The notes beneath the pieces were generated by a model. That model did not search any database. It saw nothing but the letters and a program-made list of their open reading frames with translations, and was not told the origin of the DNA. Positions 14,753 through 22,069 of a stretch of DNA of 48,963 nt are shown piece by piece; the stretch's first letter is position 1, and every line of letters starts with the position of its first letter. This stretch comes from Nocardiopsis ganjiahuensis DSM 45031 (GTDB taxonomy: Bacteria > Actinomycetota > Actinomycetes > Streptosporangiales > Streptosporangiaceae), in assembly GCF_000341085.1 (NCBI RefSeq), contig NZ_ANBA01000037.1, positions 1-48,963 of the forward strand, in the 5' to 3' direction. A program made the position numbers and the translations under genes.

Positions 14753-16540
14753 TCAGGCTCCACCGAACGCGTCGCGGATCTGCTGCCAGAAGGTGACCGG
14801 GCCCCGATCGCTGGCGCCACCCTTTTCACCCGTTGCCTTCTCAGGTGGGGACGGCGATTCGGCGTCATCGTCATCCTCAGCCCTCTCGCGTCGGAGCCGC
14901 CACTGCTCGGCTTCCTGGGAACGACCATCCTCCTCCAAGAGGCGGCTCAAGCTGCTCATGGCACTGGTGTCGCCGGCTTCGGCGCCCTGGCGGTACCACT
15001 GCTCGGCCCCCTGAAGATCACCCCTCCTCTTGGCCAAGCGACCCAGGTAGTAGAAGTCTTTGGTGTCTCCGGCTTCGGCGCCCTGGCGGTACCACTTCTC
15101 GGCCTCCTGAAGGTCGCCCCTCCTCTGGGCCAAACGACCTAGGTAGTGCAGGGAGCTGTCATCGCCTGCTTTGAGGGCGCGCCGGTACCATCGCTCGGAT
15201 TCCCACAGGCGGCCGGCATCCTCCGCTAGGAGGCCCAGGTGCCACATAGCGTGGGTGTCTCCTTCTTCGGCTCCTTGGCTATACCACTGCTCGGCGTCCT
15301 CAAGCAGACCGGCCTGCTTAGCCCAAAAGGCCCGATGCGACCAATAGCTGGAGTCATCGGTATCGACACTTTTGCGGTACTTCTCCGCGGCTTCCTCGCG
15401 ATCGAGGGCCTTCTTCGCCAGAGCATTCAGACTCTCCCTGGCATCGGTGTCGCCAGCTTCGGCGCCTCGGCGGTACCACTGCTCGGCCTCTTGGAAACGG
15501 CCGAGTTGCTCCAACAGGCGGCCCAGCCATTCCAGGGCGTAGCTTTCGCCGGCTTCGGCGCCCTGGCGGTACCACTGCTCGGCCTCCTGGAATTTGCCCC
15601 TGTCCTTAGCCAAGTTGCCCAGGTCCCACAGAACCCCGGTGTCGCCGACTTTGAGGGCGCGCTGGTACCACCGCTCGGCTTCCTGAAGACGCCCCGTCCT
15701 CTCCGACAACCTTCCCAAATCGCTCAGCACATCGGTGTCGCCGACTTTGAGGGCGCGCTGGTACCACCGCTCGGCTTCCTGAAGACGCCCGGCTTCATTC
15801 GCCAGATGGCCCAGGCTCGACATCGCACCGGTGTCGCCGGCCTCGGCTGCGCGGCGGTACCACCGCTCAGACTCAGAAGCGTCGTCGTCCATGGCAGCCA
15901 GGACAAGCATGGCCCGGGTCTGGCCCGCCTCCGCAGCGACTCGGCACACCTCCAAGACCTCCTCGTCCTGGCCCAGGTCCTGCAGCAGCTCGACAAGTTC
16001 GTCCAGGTCCTCGTCGTCATCCTCCTCAAAAGCACGGCGGAGTCGATCCAGCAGACTCTCGTTGCGGGGCGGGTTCTGCGACTTGCGGGCTCCCCCGTCC
16101 TGGTGAGGGTGATCAACGGCCGAAGGCGGCTTCTCCTCTTGCGCGGACTCCTCCCGCTTCGGTTCGCCGACATCCCGCACAGCGCGGGAGTTCTCCTCTG
16201 TGGGGTCTTCCGGTGCGGTTGGTTCCGGGGACCGGTCCTCCAGTGCCGCGTTCTGCCACAGCCCCAGCATGCGGGCGACCTCGGCTTCGACGTCAGCGCC
16301 GCGGACGACCTCGGCCAGAACCTCGGTGATCATCTCGACCGCACCCTTGGTCGGTAGGTCCGGTTTGGTGAGGGTGTCGTGGACCTTGGTGTGGGACATG
16401 GGCACCCCCTTGGCGTCCAAGGCCCGCCGGATCTCGCGGGAGGAGGGCCAGCCGGCCCGGTGGTGCAACTCGTGCAGCGCGCGGTTGAGCTCACCGAGCG
16501 GGCCCGGGGGCAGGTCGGGGCGCTTCCAGGGTTGGGGCAC
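14753..16540 (-). CDS. HTH-like head fused to Sel1/TPR repeats
   Basis: 595 residues from GTG 16540 (AGGAG upstream; longer in-frame starts would read through the operator-like repeats). Residues 1-100 share WKRP, GPL and LTKPDLP with the coiled-coil protein at 2840-3784. An acidic linker follows. From about residue 200 there are roughly eleven Sel1-like repeats of about 36 residues (AGDTGAMSSLGHLANEAGRL, QEAEQWYRRGAEA). Sel1/TPR solenoids bind peptide segments of partner proteins; the head suggests a DNA-associated adaptor. The repeats are alike at DNA level, so copy number may vary between strains. Confidence 0.85.
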   Translation of the reverse strand: MPQPWKRPDLPPGPLGELNRALHELHHRAGWPSSREIRRALDAKGVPMSHTKVHDTLTKPDLPTKGAVEMITEVLAEVVRGADVEAEVARMLGLWQNAALEDRSPEPTAPEDPTEENSRAVRDVGEPKREESAQEEKPPSAVDHPHQDGGARKSQNPPRNESLLDRLRRAFEEDDDEDLDELVELLQDLGQDEEVLEVCRVAAEAGQTRAMLVLAAMDDDASESERWYRRAAEAGDTGAMSSLGHLANEAGRLQEAERWYQRALKVGDTDVLSDLGRLSERTGRLQEAERWYQRALKVGDTGVLWDLGNLAKDRGKFQEAEQWYRQGAEAGESYALEWLGRLLEQLGRFQEAEQWYRRGAEAGDTDARESLNALAKKALDREEAAEKYRKSVDTDDSSYWSHRAFWAKQAGLLEDAEQWYSQGAEEGDTHAMWHLGLLAEDAGRLWESERWYRRALKAGDDSSLHYLGRLAQRRGDLQEAEKWYRQGAEAGDTKDFYYLGRLAKRRGDLQGAEQWYRQGAEAGDTSAMSSLSRLLEEDGRSQEAEQWRLRRERAEDDDDAESPSPPEKATGEKGGASDRGPVTFWQQIRDAFGGA

Positions 16541-16588
16541 ACCAGCTCCTGTGCGGAAGAGGGGACGAGGGGTGGTCCTGGGGGTGTC

Positions 16589-16682
16589 CGGAACTGTCAG
16601 ACATCCTGCCAGCACGGGCTTCCCAGCACCCGGAACTGTCAGTGTTCGGCCGATCTTGGCCACCGGTGTCCGGGACCGTCCC
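16589..16682. promoter_or_regulatory. Direct repeats upstream of the HTH-Sel1 gene
   Basis: CGGAACTGTCAG at 16589-16600 and 16631-16642 (42 bp apart), plus a weaker CGGGACCGTCCC at 16671. They lie between the divergent genes starting at 16540 and 16751, so they could control both. Confidence 0.45.
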
Positions 16683-16750
16683 CGCCCTCCCAAAGCGGGC
16701 TCAGGCTGATCCCATCCCGATCCGCCCACCCCGTGATGGAGGAACCCCCG

Positions 16751-16957
16751 ATGCCCGCACACACCCTTTCCGAACCGGCCCTGGAGCTGGTGGTCGCCCT
16801 CCTGGGCACCGCCGACAGCTGGCCGCTGCTGCTGCTCGTCCTACTCGTGGTCGTCCCGGCTGTGTGGTCGCGCGATGCCCACCGTCGCCGTCGGGCTCGC
16901 CACGTCCTGCGCCTGATGCGTCAGCCCCGTGGCGCTGACGAAGAGCCCCGCCCGTAG
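16751..16957 (+). CDS. Small single-pass membrane protein
   Basis: 68 residues from ATG 16751 with GGAGGAA upstream. One strong transmembrane segment (WPLLLLVLLVVVPAVW, about 24-39) is followed by a very basic tail (RDAHRRRRARHVLRLMRQ). This predicts the C-terminus in the cytoplasm. No family recognised. Divergent from the HTH-Sel1 gene. The stretch 16958-17273 shows no gene. Confidence 0.55.
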   Translation: MPAHTLSEPALELVVALLGTADSWPLLLLVLLVVVPAVWSRDAHRRRRARHVLRLMRQPRGADEEPRP

Positions 16958-17273
16958 AACCTGGACCTGGCGCTGACGGAAGACCTTCGTTGCCCCTCTG
17001 CGGCCTACCTTGTCGACCCTCCCAGACCGGCGCCGATACGCGACCAGGAGAAGCCAGCGGCGCTGCACTCCCCCTGGGCAGATCCCCGAATTTGTTTCCC
17101 TGCAAAGCCATTCTATGAAATTGAATAGGGGGGCCAGGGAGCCGAATATTGACTTCGTTGGAAGAGGGACTTCCAACGCGGTAAAACGGACGACACGAGC
17201 ACGCGCGGGAAGCGCTAGCATTCTCTTGTCCAGATTTTTCTGGGATCCACACATCTGTGATCGGAGTTCTTCC

Positions 17274-17387
17274 ATGCCCAAGAATCCTCGGCGCCGCGGC
17301 TCCCTCTGCCTGGTCTCGATCTCCCTGTCTGTGCTGCTCAAGTGGCTCCTTGGCAGGGCTTTGGAGTGGGTGATCGACAGCAGGTAA
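17274..17387 (+). CDS. 37-residue basic hydrophobic peptide
   Basis: ATG 17274 with GGAG eight bases upstream. The peptide is MPKNPRRRGS followed by LCLVSISLSVLLKWLLGRAL: a basic head and a short membrane-inserting helix. A strong hairpin follows within 35 bp, so it is an independent unit. Such peptides can be type I toxins or small membrane regulators; no antisense RNA was identified. Confidence 0.45.
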   Translation: MPKNPRRRGSLCLVSISLSVLLKWLLGRALEWVIDSR

Positions 17388-17417
17388 CGGCGGACGAACC
17401 TTCAATGCTCCCCACGA

Positions 17418-17457
17418 AGGTGGTCCGGAACATCCTCACAGGATGCGCCGGGCCACC
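17418..17457 (+). terminator. Hairpin after the 37-residue peptide
   Basis: AGGTGGTCCGG..CATCC and GGATG..CCGGGCCACCT form a long stem with two small interior mismatches and a CACA-type loop. No strong T-run. Confidence 0.55.
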
Positions 17458-17544
17458 TCCTTCTATGTGGGGTTGACCCGGAAGTCAATATCCGGCTTCC
17501 TGGACACCCAATTTGCTCCCGGTGCACACTGGGATAGGTGAAGA

Positions 17545-17573
17545 GAAAGGCCCCCTCAGAGAGGGGGCCTTTC
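17545..17573. terminator. Bidirectional terminator
   Basis: GAAAGGCCCCCTC-AGA-GAGGGGGCCTTTC: 13-bp perfect stem with A- and T-runs at the ends. It serves the minus-strand gene that stops at 17588 and could also end plus-strand transcripts. Confidence 0.85.
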
Positions 17574-17587
17574 TGCTGGGTGTTTAC

Positions 17588-18190
17588 TCAGGAGGGCACC
17601 CAGCCCTGGAAGGTCCACACGGTGCGGGTGTCCTCGGCGTCGGGGGCGTAGTGGGCGCGGGCGTCGTCGGGCAGACCTTCGGGGATCTGGTGGCTGGGGG
17701 TGATGAGGTGGCCGCCCACGTCGGCCAGGGCGCGGTCGTGGACCTCGGCCCGGTCGAACTCGATCTCCGCCCCGTCCCACTCGGCCGGGCCACCGGTCAG
17801 GCGCACGGTGACCTGCTTGCGGGGCCGGCCCGCCTTGGCGTCGGCCACGGCGCCGGGCCAGCGGGACCGGGCGCCTTCGCGGCCGATCCCGACCGCGCGG
17901 CCCAGGTCGGCGTAGGTGGCCGGGGCGCCGTCCATGCGTGCGGCCGCGAAGGCGTTCTCCTTGCTCTGGTGGGCCAGCTCCTCGGTGAGGATGTCGATGG
18001 CGGCCAGGCGGGCCAGGTGGTGGTCGCGCCGGGCGGCGGGAGGTTGCTCGAACAGGTCGGCGGAGCTGGGGACCGTGCCGTACAGCTCGGTGGTGAGCAG
18101 GTCCAGGACACGGTCCAGGGCCTGGTGCAGGTCCAGACGGAGCGCGACGCTCTGCTCGTGCCACACGCGGGGGGTGATGTTCTCGGGCAC
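17588..18190 (-). CDS. HTH protein with C-terminal RLxGGPxxWDG / FQGWVP domain
   Basis: 200 residues. The N-terminal part is helical. An HTH-like segment, TYADLGRAVGIGREGARSRW (about 92-111), precedes a basic linker. The C-terminal 75 residues (VRLTGGPAEWDG ... YAPD ... FQGWVPS) match the domain in the protein at 4810-5346. Two TGTCA-N8-TGACA palindromes lie 40-85 bp upstream of the start, so autoregulation is likely. The AGGAG-like site is GAGGAGC. I infer a plasmid transcription regulator whose C-terminal domain senses or binds something unknown. Confidence 0.7.
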   Translation of the reverse strand: MPENITPRVWHEQSVALRLDLHQALDRVLDLLTTELYGTVPSSADLFEQPPAARRDHHLARLAAIDILTEELAHQSKENAFAAARMDGAPATYADLGRAVGIGREGARSRWPGAVADAKAGRPRKQVTVRLTGGPAEWDGAEIEFDRAEVHDRALADVGGHLITPSHQIPEGLPDDARAHYAPDAEDTRTVWTFQGWVPS

Positions 18191-18228
18191 GGGGTGCTCC
18201 TCGGTGTCGTCGGGGCGTGCTGATTAAT

Positions 18229-18274
18229 GTCAACGGTAGCTGACATTAGAAGGATTGTCAGGAGTTCCTGACAT
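18229..18274. promoter_or_regulatory. Two TGTCA-N8-TGACA operators
   Basis: TGTCAACGGTAGCTGACA (18229-18246) and TGTCAGGAGTTCCTGACA (18257-18274), centres 28 bp apart, directly upstream of the HTH gene at 18190. Both are 18-bp palindromes with identical arms; dimer binding sites. Confidence 0.65.
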
Positions 18275-18367
18275 TTTTTCCGGCCCGTTCTGACTTCCGA
18301 TAAGTCAACCTTCTCGCACGCCAGCCGATAAACGAGACGATGCGTCTCGTGAGGAGGGCACAAGGAT

Positions 18368-18394
18368 GCCCCCGCAACCATCGGTTGCGGGGGC
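18368..18394. terminator. Hairpin with GCAAC-N5-GTTGC core (copy 4)
   Basis: GCCCCCGCAACC-ATC-GGTTGCGGGGGC, a 12-bp perfect stem without a T-run, between divergent genes starting at 18190 and 18571. Neither gene ends here, so this copy is not an ordinary terminator and may have another role. Confidence 0.5.
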
Positions 18395-18570
18395 GTCGCA
18401 TTGTCGGCAAGTTGTACTTTCCGATTTTCTGCCTCATGCTGGAAGCGGTAGTTCATGCGCGCGCATCCACCAGGCGTGGACTACCGGCGAATCTCTCCGG
18501 GACCAGGAGACCCCGGAGAAACGTCAGGTTCGGATAGTCCGCCATCCCCTCAGAGAGACGAGCAGTTCCC

Positions 18571-18876
18571 ATGAAGAAGACAGAAGGAAGGCGTCGACGG
18601 CGATCGGTGATGCGTCGCAAGAACCAACTCACCCTGCCTCGGGAGGTCACCGAGGCGCTGCACATCCGCGAAGGCGACGAGGTCGAGTTCGATATCGGTG
18701 AGGACGGCCAAGTCGTGCTGCGTGGCATGACTATGGTCCCGGCCGATCAGGCCTGGTTCTGGGACCGGGAGTGGCAACGGGGTGAACGGGAGGCCAGCGA
18801 GCAGATCGCTGCCGGCCACACCGAGGAGTTCGAGGACGCGGAGTCGATGTTCGACGCTCTTGAACAGGAGCGCTGA
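18571..18876 (+). CDS. AbrB/SpoVT-type antitoxin
   Basis: 101 residues. The swapped-hairpin AbrB core is VMRRKNQLTLPREVTEALHI followed by REGDEVEFDIGEDGQVVLRG (about 14-53), as in PrlF/MazE-type antitoxins. The acidic C-terminal tail (EEFEDAESMFDALEQE) is the usual toxin-binding part. ATG 18571 is used; a second ATG (residue 14) is possible. It lies 7 bp before the RelE-like gene, the normal antitoxin-toxin order. The N-terminal domain should bind and repress its own promoter. Confidence 0.85.
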   Translation: MKKTEGRRRRRSVMRRKNQLTLPREVTEALHIREGDEVEFDIGEDGQVVLRGMTMVPADQAWFWDREWQRGEREASEQIAAGHTEEFEDAESMFDALEQER

Positions 18877-18883
18877 AGAGTAG

Positions 18884-19183
18884 TTGGCCACGTTCGCTAC
18901 CACCCCCCGCTTCAAGGCGGACTTCAAGAAGCTGACCAGGGAACAGGCCGCGCGCTTTCGGCGCGTGGTCACGGGCGAGTTCGCGCCCGATGTACAGAAG
19001 GGGGAGTTCCGGCCCGGCCTGCGGGTCAAGGGCGTGCAGGGCGCCCCGGGGGTCTACGAGATGACCTGGGCCCCTGACGGGCGGGCCACGTGGGAGTACG
19101 GGGACGAGCGCTTCCCCGGAAAGCCGCACGTGATCTGGCGTCGGGTGGGCACCCACGCCATCTTCAACCCCGGCTCACCCTGA
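18884..19183 (+). CDS. RelE/ParE-like toxin
   Basis: 99 residues, apparently starting at TTG 18884, with GGAG/GAAGAG just upstream inside the end of the antitoxin gene. The fold pattern is that of RelE-type toxins: N-terminal helix pair (FKADFKKLTREQAARFRRVV), basic middle strand (FRPGLRVKGVQG), YEMTWAPDGRATWEYG and a final HVIWRRVGTHAIF. RelE toxins cut mRNA in the ribosome; ParE members poison gyrase. The sequence does not decide between them. Coupled to the AbrB-type antitoxin: a plasmid stabilisation pair. Confidence 0.8.
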   Translation: MATFATTPRFKADFKKLTREQAARFRRVVTGEFAPDVQKGEFRPGLRVKGVQGAPGVYEMTWAPDGRATWEYGDERFPGKPHVIWRRVGTHAIFNPGSP

Positions 19184-19194
19184 CCTCGAACGCA

Positions 19195-19235
19195 AAAAGG
19201 CCCCCGAGCAACCAGTGGTTGCTCGGGGGCCTTTT
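19195..19235. terminator. Terminator with GCAAC core (copy 5)
   Basis: AAAAGGCCCCCGAGCAACCA and its exact complement around a single G: the longest perfect stem in the window (20 bp), ending in TTTT on both strands. It closes the toxin gene and the convergent gene at 19260. Confidence 0.9.
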
Positions 19236-19259
19236 CAGATTCTCGACCTCGACCGAGGC

Positions 19260-19454
19260 CTACGCGTCGTCTTCGCTCGGTTCGGACGCGAGCTTGGTCG
19301 CGGCCGCCAGGGCCAGGGTCGCGTGCACCTGGGCGGTGGACGCCAGGACTGCCGCCCGGGCGGGGTCACGGTCGACCTGGTCGGCTGCGTGCCCGGCCAG
19401 CCGCTCGGCCATCTTGCGCGCGGAACGGTACTCGCTGTGGTGCTCGAAACTCAT
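19260..19454 (-). CDS. Small helical protein
   Basis: 64 residues from ATG 19454 with AGGAG upstream. Entirely helical, Ala-rich (RAAVLASTAQVHATLALAAA). Last gene of the long minus-strand transfer block, 20 bp after the gene at 19475. No family recognised; similar short proteins are common near conjugation genes in actinomycetes. Confidence 0.6.
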   Translation of the reverse strand: MSFEHHSEYRSARKMAERLAGHAADQVDRDPARAAVLASTAQVHATLALAAATKLASEPSEDDA

Positions 19455-19474
19455 GCAGGCTCCTGTTCGGGGGG

Positions 19475-20002
19475 TCAGTGCTGCCGGTCAGCGTAGAGGG
19501 CCAGGCCCTGGCGGGCCGCGTGCAAGCTCGACAGGAACCGGTCGTCCCAGGAGTAGTACAGGTCGATGGTGCTGTCGGGGAAGGCCAGCCCCTCGAAGTC
19601 GTCGGCGAGCACCTCGCGGGAGCGGCGCTCGGTGCTCAGGTCAGCGGTGCGCAGCAGCTCGTCGATCTCGGCGTAGTCCAGGTCCAGCTCGTGGTGGGCC
19701 TCGTCCAGCAGCCACTCGGCGAACGAGACGTAGTTCCAGGAGCGGGCGTCGCCGGCGGTGAGCTTGTCGGCCCAGTAGACCGGGTCGCCCTCGGTGAAGG
19801 CCATCGAGGCGACGATGTCGTCGGCGCCGTTGACGAACACGAAGTCGCACCCGTCGAACCTGCGCACGAGGAACCCGCCGGGGAAGGTGTGCACCTCCCA
19901 GCCGGTGGCGCGGCGGAGGAACGTCAGGTGCTTGTGGGCGCCCTGGTCCAGGACGACCTCCATGGTCGTCTCGGTAGCGGTGTCCGTGGCGGTGGTGGTC
20001 AT
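19475..20002 (-). CDS. Hypothetical acidic protein
   Basis: 175 residues from ATG 20002 (AAGGAG upstream); the longer in-frame start lacks such a site. After a Thr-rich leader comes a beta-rich part (GWEVHTFPGGFLVRRFDGCD, FVFVNGADDIVASM), then an acidic helical half (AEWLLDEAHHELDLDYAEID) with a final aromatic stretch. No enzyme motif and no membrane segment. Likely cytoplasmic and part of the transfer-region transcript. Confidence 0.65.
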   Translation of the reverse strand: MTTTATDTATETTMEVVLDQGAHKHLTFLRRATGWEVHTFPGGFLVRRFDGCDFVFVNGADDIVASMAFTEGDPVYWADKLTAGDARSWNYVSFAEWLLDEAHHELDLDYAEIDELLRTADLSTERRSREVLADDFEGLAFPDSTIDLYYSWDDRFLSSLHAARQGLALYADRQH

Positions 20003-20110
20003 GGCCTCTCCTTGGAGTTGTGGGTTCAGGATGCCGCCCTGGCGCACGGCCGGGGCGGCGTTTGGGGAAGTGCTGAAAGGCCCGCCCCAGCGTGGGGCGG
20101 GCGGGGGTGT

Positions 20111-20383
20111 TCAGGCGTCGGGGTCCTCGGGCCGGTCCGGGGCCCGGCACATCGCGGCCCACTCGGCCGCCATCCGGCGCGCTTCCTCGAGCGAGACGCG
20201 GGGTTTGCTTCGCGCGGCCGGGGGCGTGGTCAGGCGGGCCCGCGGGGGTCGGTACTCCCGCTGGGCCTGCTCCATCTCGTGCCGCAGCCGCCGCACCTCC
20301 GGGCAGGTGGGGCTACGGCGCAGCCCCACCGCCCCCAGGTGGCGGCGCACCTGGGGGAGGGTCTTGACGTCGTGGGTGGTCAC
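20111..20383 (-). CDS. Small basic protein
   Basis: 90 residues from GTG 20383 with AAAAGGAGAG upstream. Arg-rich and helical (CPEVRRLRHEMEQAQREYRP; SLEEARRMAAEWAAMC). No family recognised. It sits 15 bp after the zinc-ribbon-like gene in the same direction. Confidence 0.55.
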   Translation of the reverse strand: MTTHDVKTLPQVRRHLGAVGLRRSPTCPEVRRLRHEMEQAQREYRPPRARLTTPPAARSKPRVSLEEARRMAAEWAAMCRAPDRPEDPDA

Positions 20384-20398
20384 TGTGCTCTCTCCTTT

Positions 20399-20602
20399 TC
20401 AGAACAGGGCGGGCTGGTCGACCTCGGCTACCAGGCGTTCGGAGACCGCGGTCAGGGCCAGGTGCGGGCGGCCGGCGAGCCAGCGGTGGGCGTGGTCGGT
20501 GTGGGTCTCGCACAGCTCGTAGACGTGCTCCCGCTCGGGTGCCTGGTAGCGCAGGCGGTTGACCGGGTCCCGCTCGCAGGCCAGGTTGGCGCAGGTCGTC
20601 AT
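20399..20602 (-). CDS. Small zinc-ribbon-like protein
   Basis: 67 residues. Cys4 and Cys9 (CANLAC) and the later CETHTDHAH form a possible Cys/His zinc site. ATG 20602 overlaps the stop of the Nudix gene (ATGA), so the two are translationally coupled. Function unknown. Confidence 0.6.
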   Translation of the reverse strand: MTTCANLACERDPVNRLRYQAPEREHVYELCETHTDHAHRWLAGRPHLALTAVSERLVAEVDQPALF

Positions 20603-21174
20603 GGCCGCCCTCCCAGCCAGTACTCACCCGGCGCGGTGCTGTACGCCTTCTCGGCCAGGGCCAGGTCGTCCTCGCTCAGCCAGGGCAGGAGCCCGGCCTC
20701 GAACAGCAGCCGCAGCCAGACCGCCTCGAGGGAGGCGTCGGGCTGGTCGGCCGCTACGCCTCCGGACCGGTAGTGGGCCAGAGTGGTTCGGGCCATGGTC
20801 CGAACCTGGTCCGGGGTGTACCAGGCAGCGCCCTTGGTCTCGCCCGGGGCGGCGGTGACGGTGCCTTCGGCGGTGGCCCTGGCCAGGTGCCAGTAGTGCC
20901 CCGGGCGCGGGGTGGCGGGCAGGGACGCGCACAGGTTGGGCAGGTGCCCCTCCCACAGCAGGCCCGACCCGGTGACGGTCAGCCCGACCTCTTCTTCGAC
21001 TTCGGCGACCAGGGCGGCCGCGACGTCGGTGTGGGCGTCACGCACGTGGCCGGCCACGGGGGCGGTGCCCTTGGGCCACCAGCCGCGGGTGATCATGAGC
21101 AGCCGGTCCTGGGCGTCGGTGATGAGGACGCCCACGCTCGTGCCGCAGCAGCGCTTCATGGTCTTCGTGGTCAT
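20599..21174 (-). CDS. Nudix hydrolase-like protein
   Basis: 191 residues from ATG 21174 (AAAGGAG upstream). The Nudix fold is recognisable: GVLITDAQDRLLMITRGWWP, a glycine at the start of the box, and AEVEEEVGL as the metal-binding helix. Two usual box residues differ: the early Glu is replaced and the Arg of REUxEE is Ala, so activity may be altered. Nudix enzymes cleave nucleoside diphosphate derivatives. They are often found in actinomycete integrative and conjugative elements beside the FtsK-like gene; their role there is unclear. Confidence 0.8.
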   Translation of the reverse strand: MTTKTMKRCCGTSVGVLITDAQDRLLMITRGWWPKGTAPVAGHVRDAHTDVAAALVAEVEEEVGLTVTGSGLLWEGHLPNLCASLPATPRPGHYWHLARATAEGTVTAAPGETKGAAWYTPDQVRTMARTTLAHYRSGGVAADQPDASLEAVWLRLLFEAGLLPWLSEDDLALAEKAYSTAPGEYWLGGRP

Positions 21175-21250
21175 ACTGGGGGTGCTCCTTTGGGAGTGGC
21201 CCGCCCCGGTCCCGGTTCGACAAACTGTTCAGGGGCGGGTCTTTGTGTGT

Positions 21251-21303
21251 GTGGACCGGGCGGTCCCCCCGCCCACCGGCCCCGTTCGCGGGGGTCGGTG
21301 GGC
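21251..21303 (-). terminator. GTGGACC repeat and hairpin between transfer genes
   Basis: GTGGACCGGGCGGTCC (start 21251) is part of a 22-bp sequence found identically at 22001-22022, with an imperfect relative at 30103-30122. It is followed by a stem GCCCACCGGCCCC / GGGGGTCGGTGGGC (21271-21303) upstream of the gene that stops at 21320. All copies lie in gaps of the transfer operon and may attenuate or process the transcript. Confidence 0.5.
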
Positions 21304-21319
21304 AGAGGCAGTGCCCGGG

Positions 21320-21979
21320 TCAGGCGGTGACGGTCACCGCGGTCGTGGTTCCGGCGTGGCCGTAGACGCCCTGCCCGGGGAGCTGGTCCCGCTCCGGCGG
21401 GGTGTAGCCGGGCAGCAGGTCGGCGGCCACCGCCGCGGTGGTGCCCCGCACTCGACCCAGGGCCAGGTACTGGCCGTGCACGGCCAGGTGGCAGCGCAGC
21501 ACGTCGTCGCCGAACTCGGCCAGGCCGGGGTGGTACACCCGGGCCACGATCGAGATTCCCAGCTGGGTGGCCCGGCGGATCAGGGAGACCCACTGCCCGG
21601 GCGCGGCCCGCAGGGCGCGGGCCCCGTCGACCAGGACCAGCCCCACCGCCGGGTCGGGGTCGACCTGGCCCAGGAGCCCGTCCAGGTCGTGGACCAGGTC
21701 GCCTGCGTCGGTGCAGCGGGCGGCGTTCCAGGGCGCCTGGTCCCAGACGGGGTCGAGGGGGTGGTCCAGGGCGATGATGGCCGAGCGCACCCCGGCGGCA
21801 CGGGCACTGGTGGCCAGGCGGGCCAGGACGGTGCTGCCCCCGGACCCGGTCTGGCCCACGATGAGGCCGTGCTGGGGGCGGCCGTCCTCGTCGGTCAGGT
21901 GCCAGGACAGGGGCTGGCCGTCGGGGGTGGTGCCCAGGGGCAGGGTGATCGCTCGGGCGGTGGTGGTCGTGGTGGTCAC
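21320..21979 (-). CDS. FtsK-like ATPase fold protein with altered Walker A
   Basis: 219 residues from GTG 21979 (GAGGAG upstream). The order is that of FtsK/TraB motor cores: PLSWHLTDEDGRPQHGLIVG, then GQTGSGGST in place of a P-loop, then VGLVLVDGARAL as Walker B. The invariant Lys of GxGK(S/T) is Gly, so ATP hydrolysis is doubtful. At 219 residues it has only the core and no membrane part. I infer a regulatory or structural paralogue of the TraB motor encoded nearby. Confidence 0.7.
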   Translation of the reverse strand: MTTTTTTARAITLPLGTTPDGQPLSWHLTDEDGRPQHGLIVGQTGSGGSTVLARLATSARAAGVRSAIIALDHPLDPVWDQAPWNAARCTDAGDLVHDLDGLLGQVDPDPAVGLVLVDGARALRAAPGQWVSLIRRATQLGISIVARVYHPGLAEFGDDVLRCHLAVHGQYLALGRVRGTTAAVAADLLPGYTPPERDQLPGQGVYGHAGTTTAVTVTA

Positions 21980-22025
21980 GATGTTCTCCTCACGCGGTAG
22001 GTGGACCGGGCGGTCCCCCCGCACG

Positions 22026-22049
22026 CCCCGCAACCAACGGTTGCGGGGT
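22026..22049 (-). terminator. Hairpin with GCAAC-N5-GTTGC core (copy 6)
   Basis: CCCCGCAACC-AAC-GGTTGCGGGG, 10-bp perfect stem, 21 bp after the stop of the gene at 22070. It adjoins the second 22-bp GTGGACC repeat (22001-22022). Confidence 0.65.
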
Positions 22050-22069
22050 GAGCAGAGCCAGCGCCCGGG

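Noticed and set aside
16589..16682. A second, degenerate transposon end (TGTCAG and GGCCAC elements)
   Set aside because: The CGGCC and TGTCAG parts are not at the spacing of the true sites and there is no TGTTGACGGC terminus; operator repeats explain it better.
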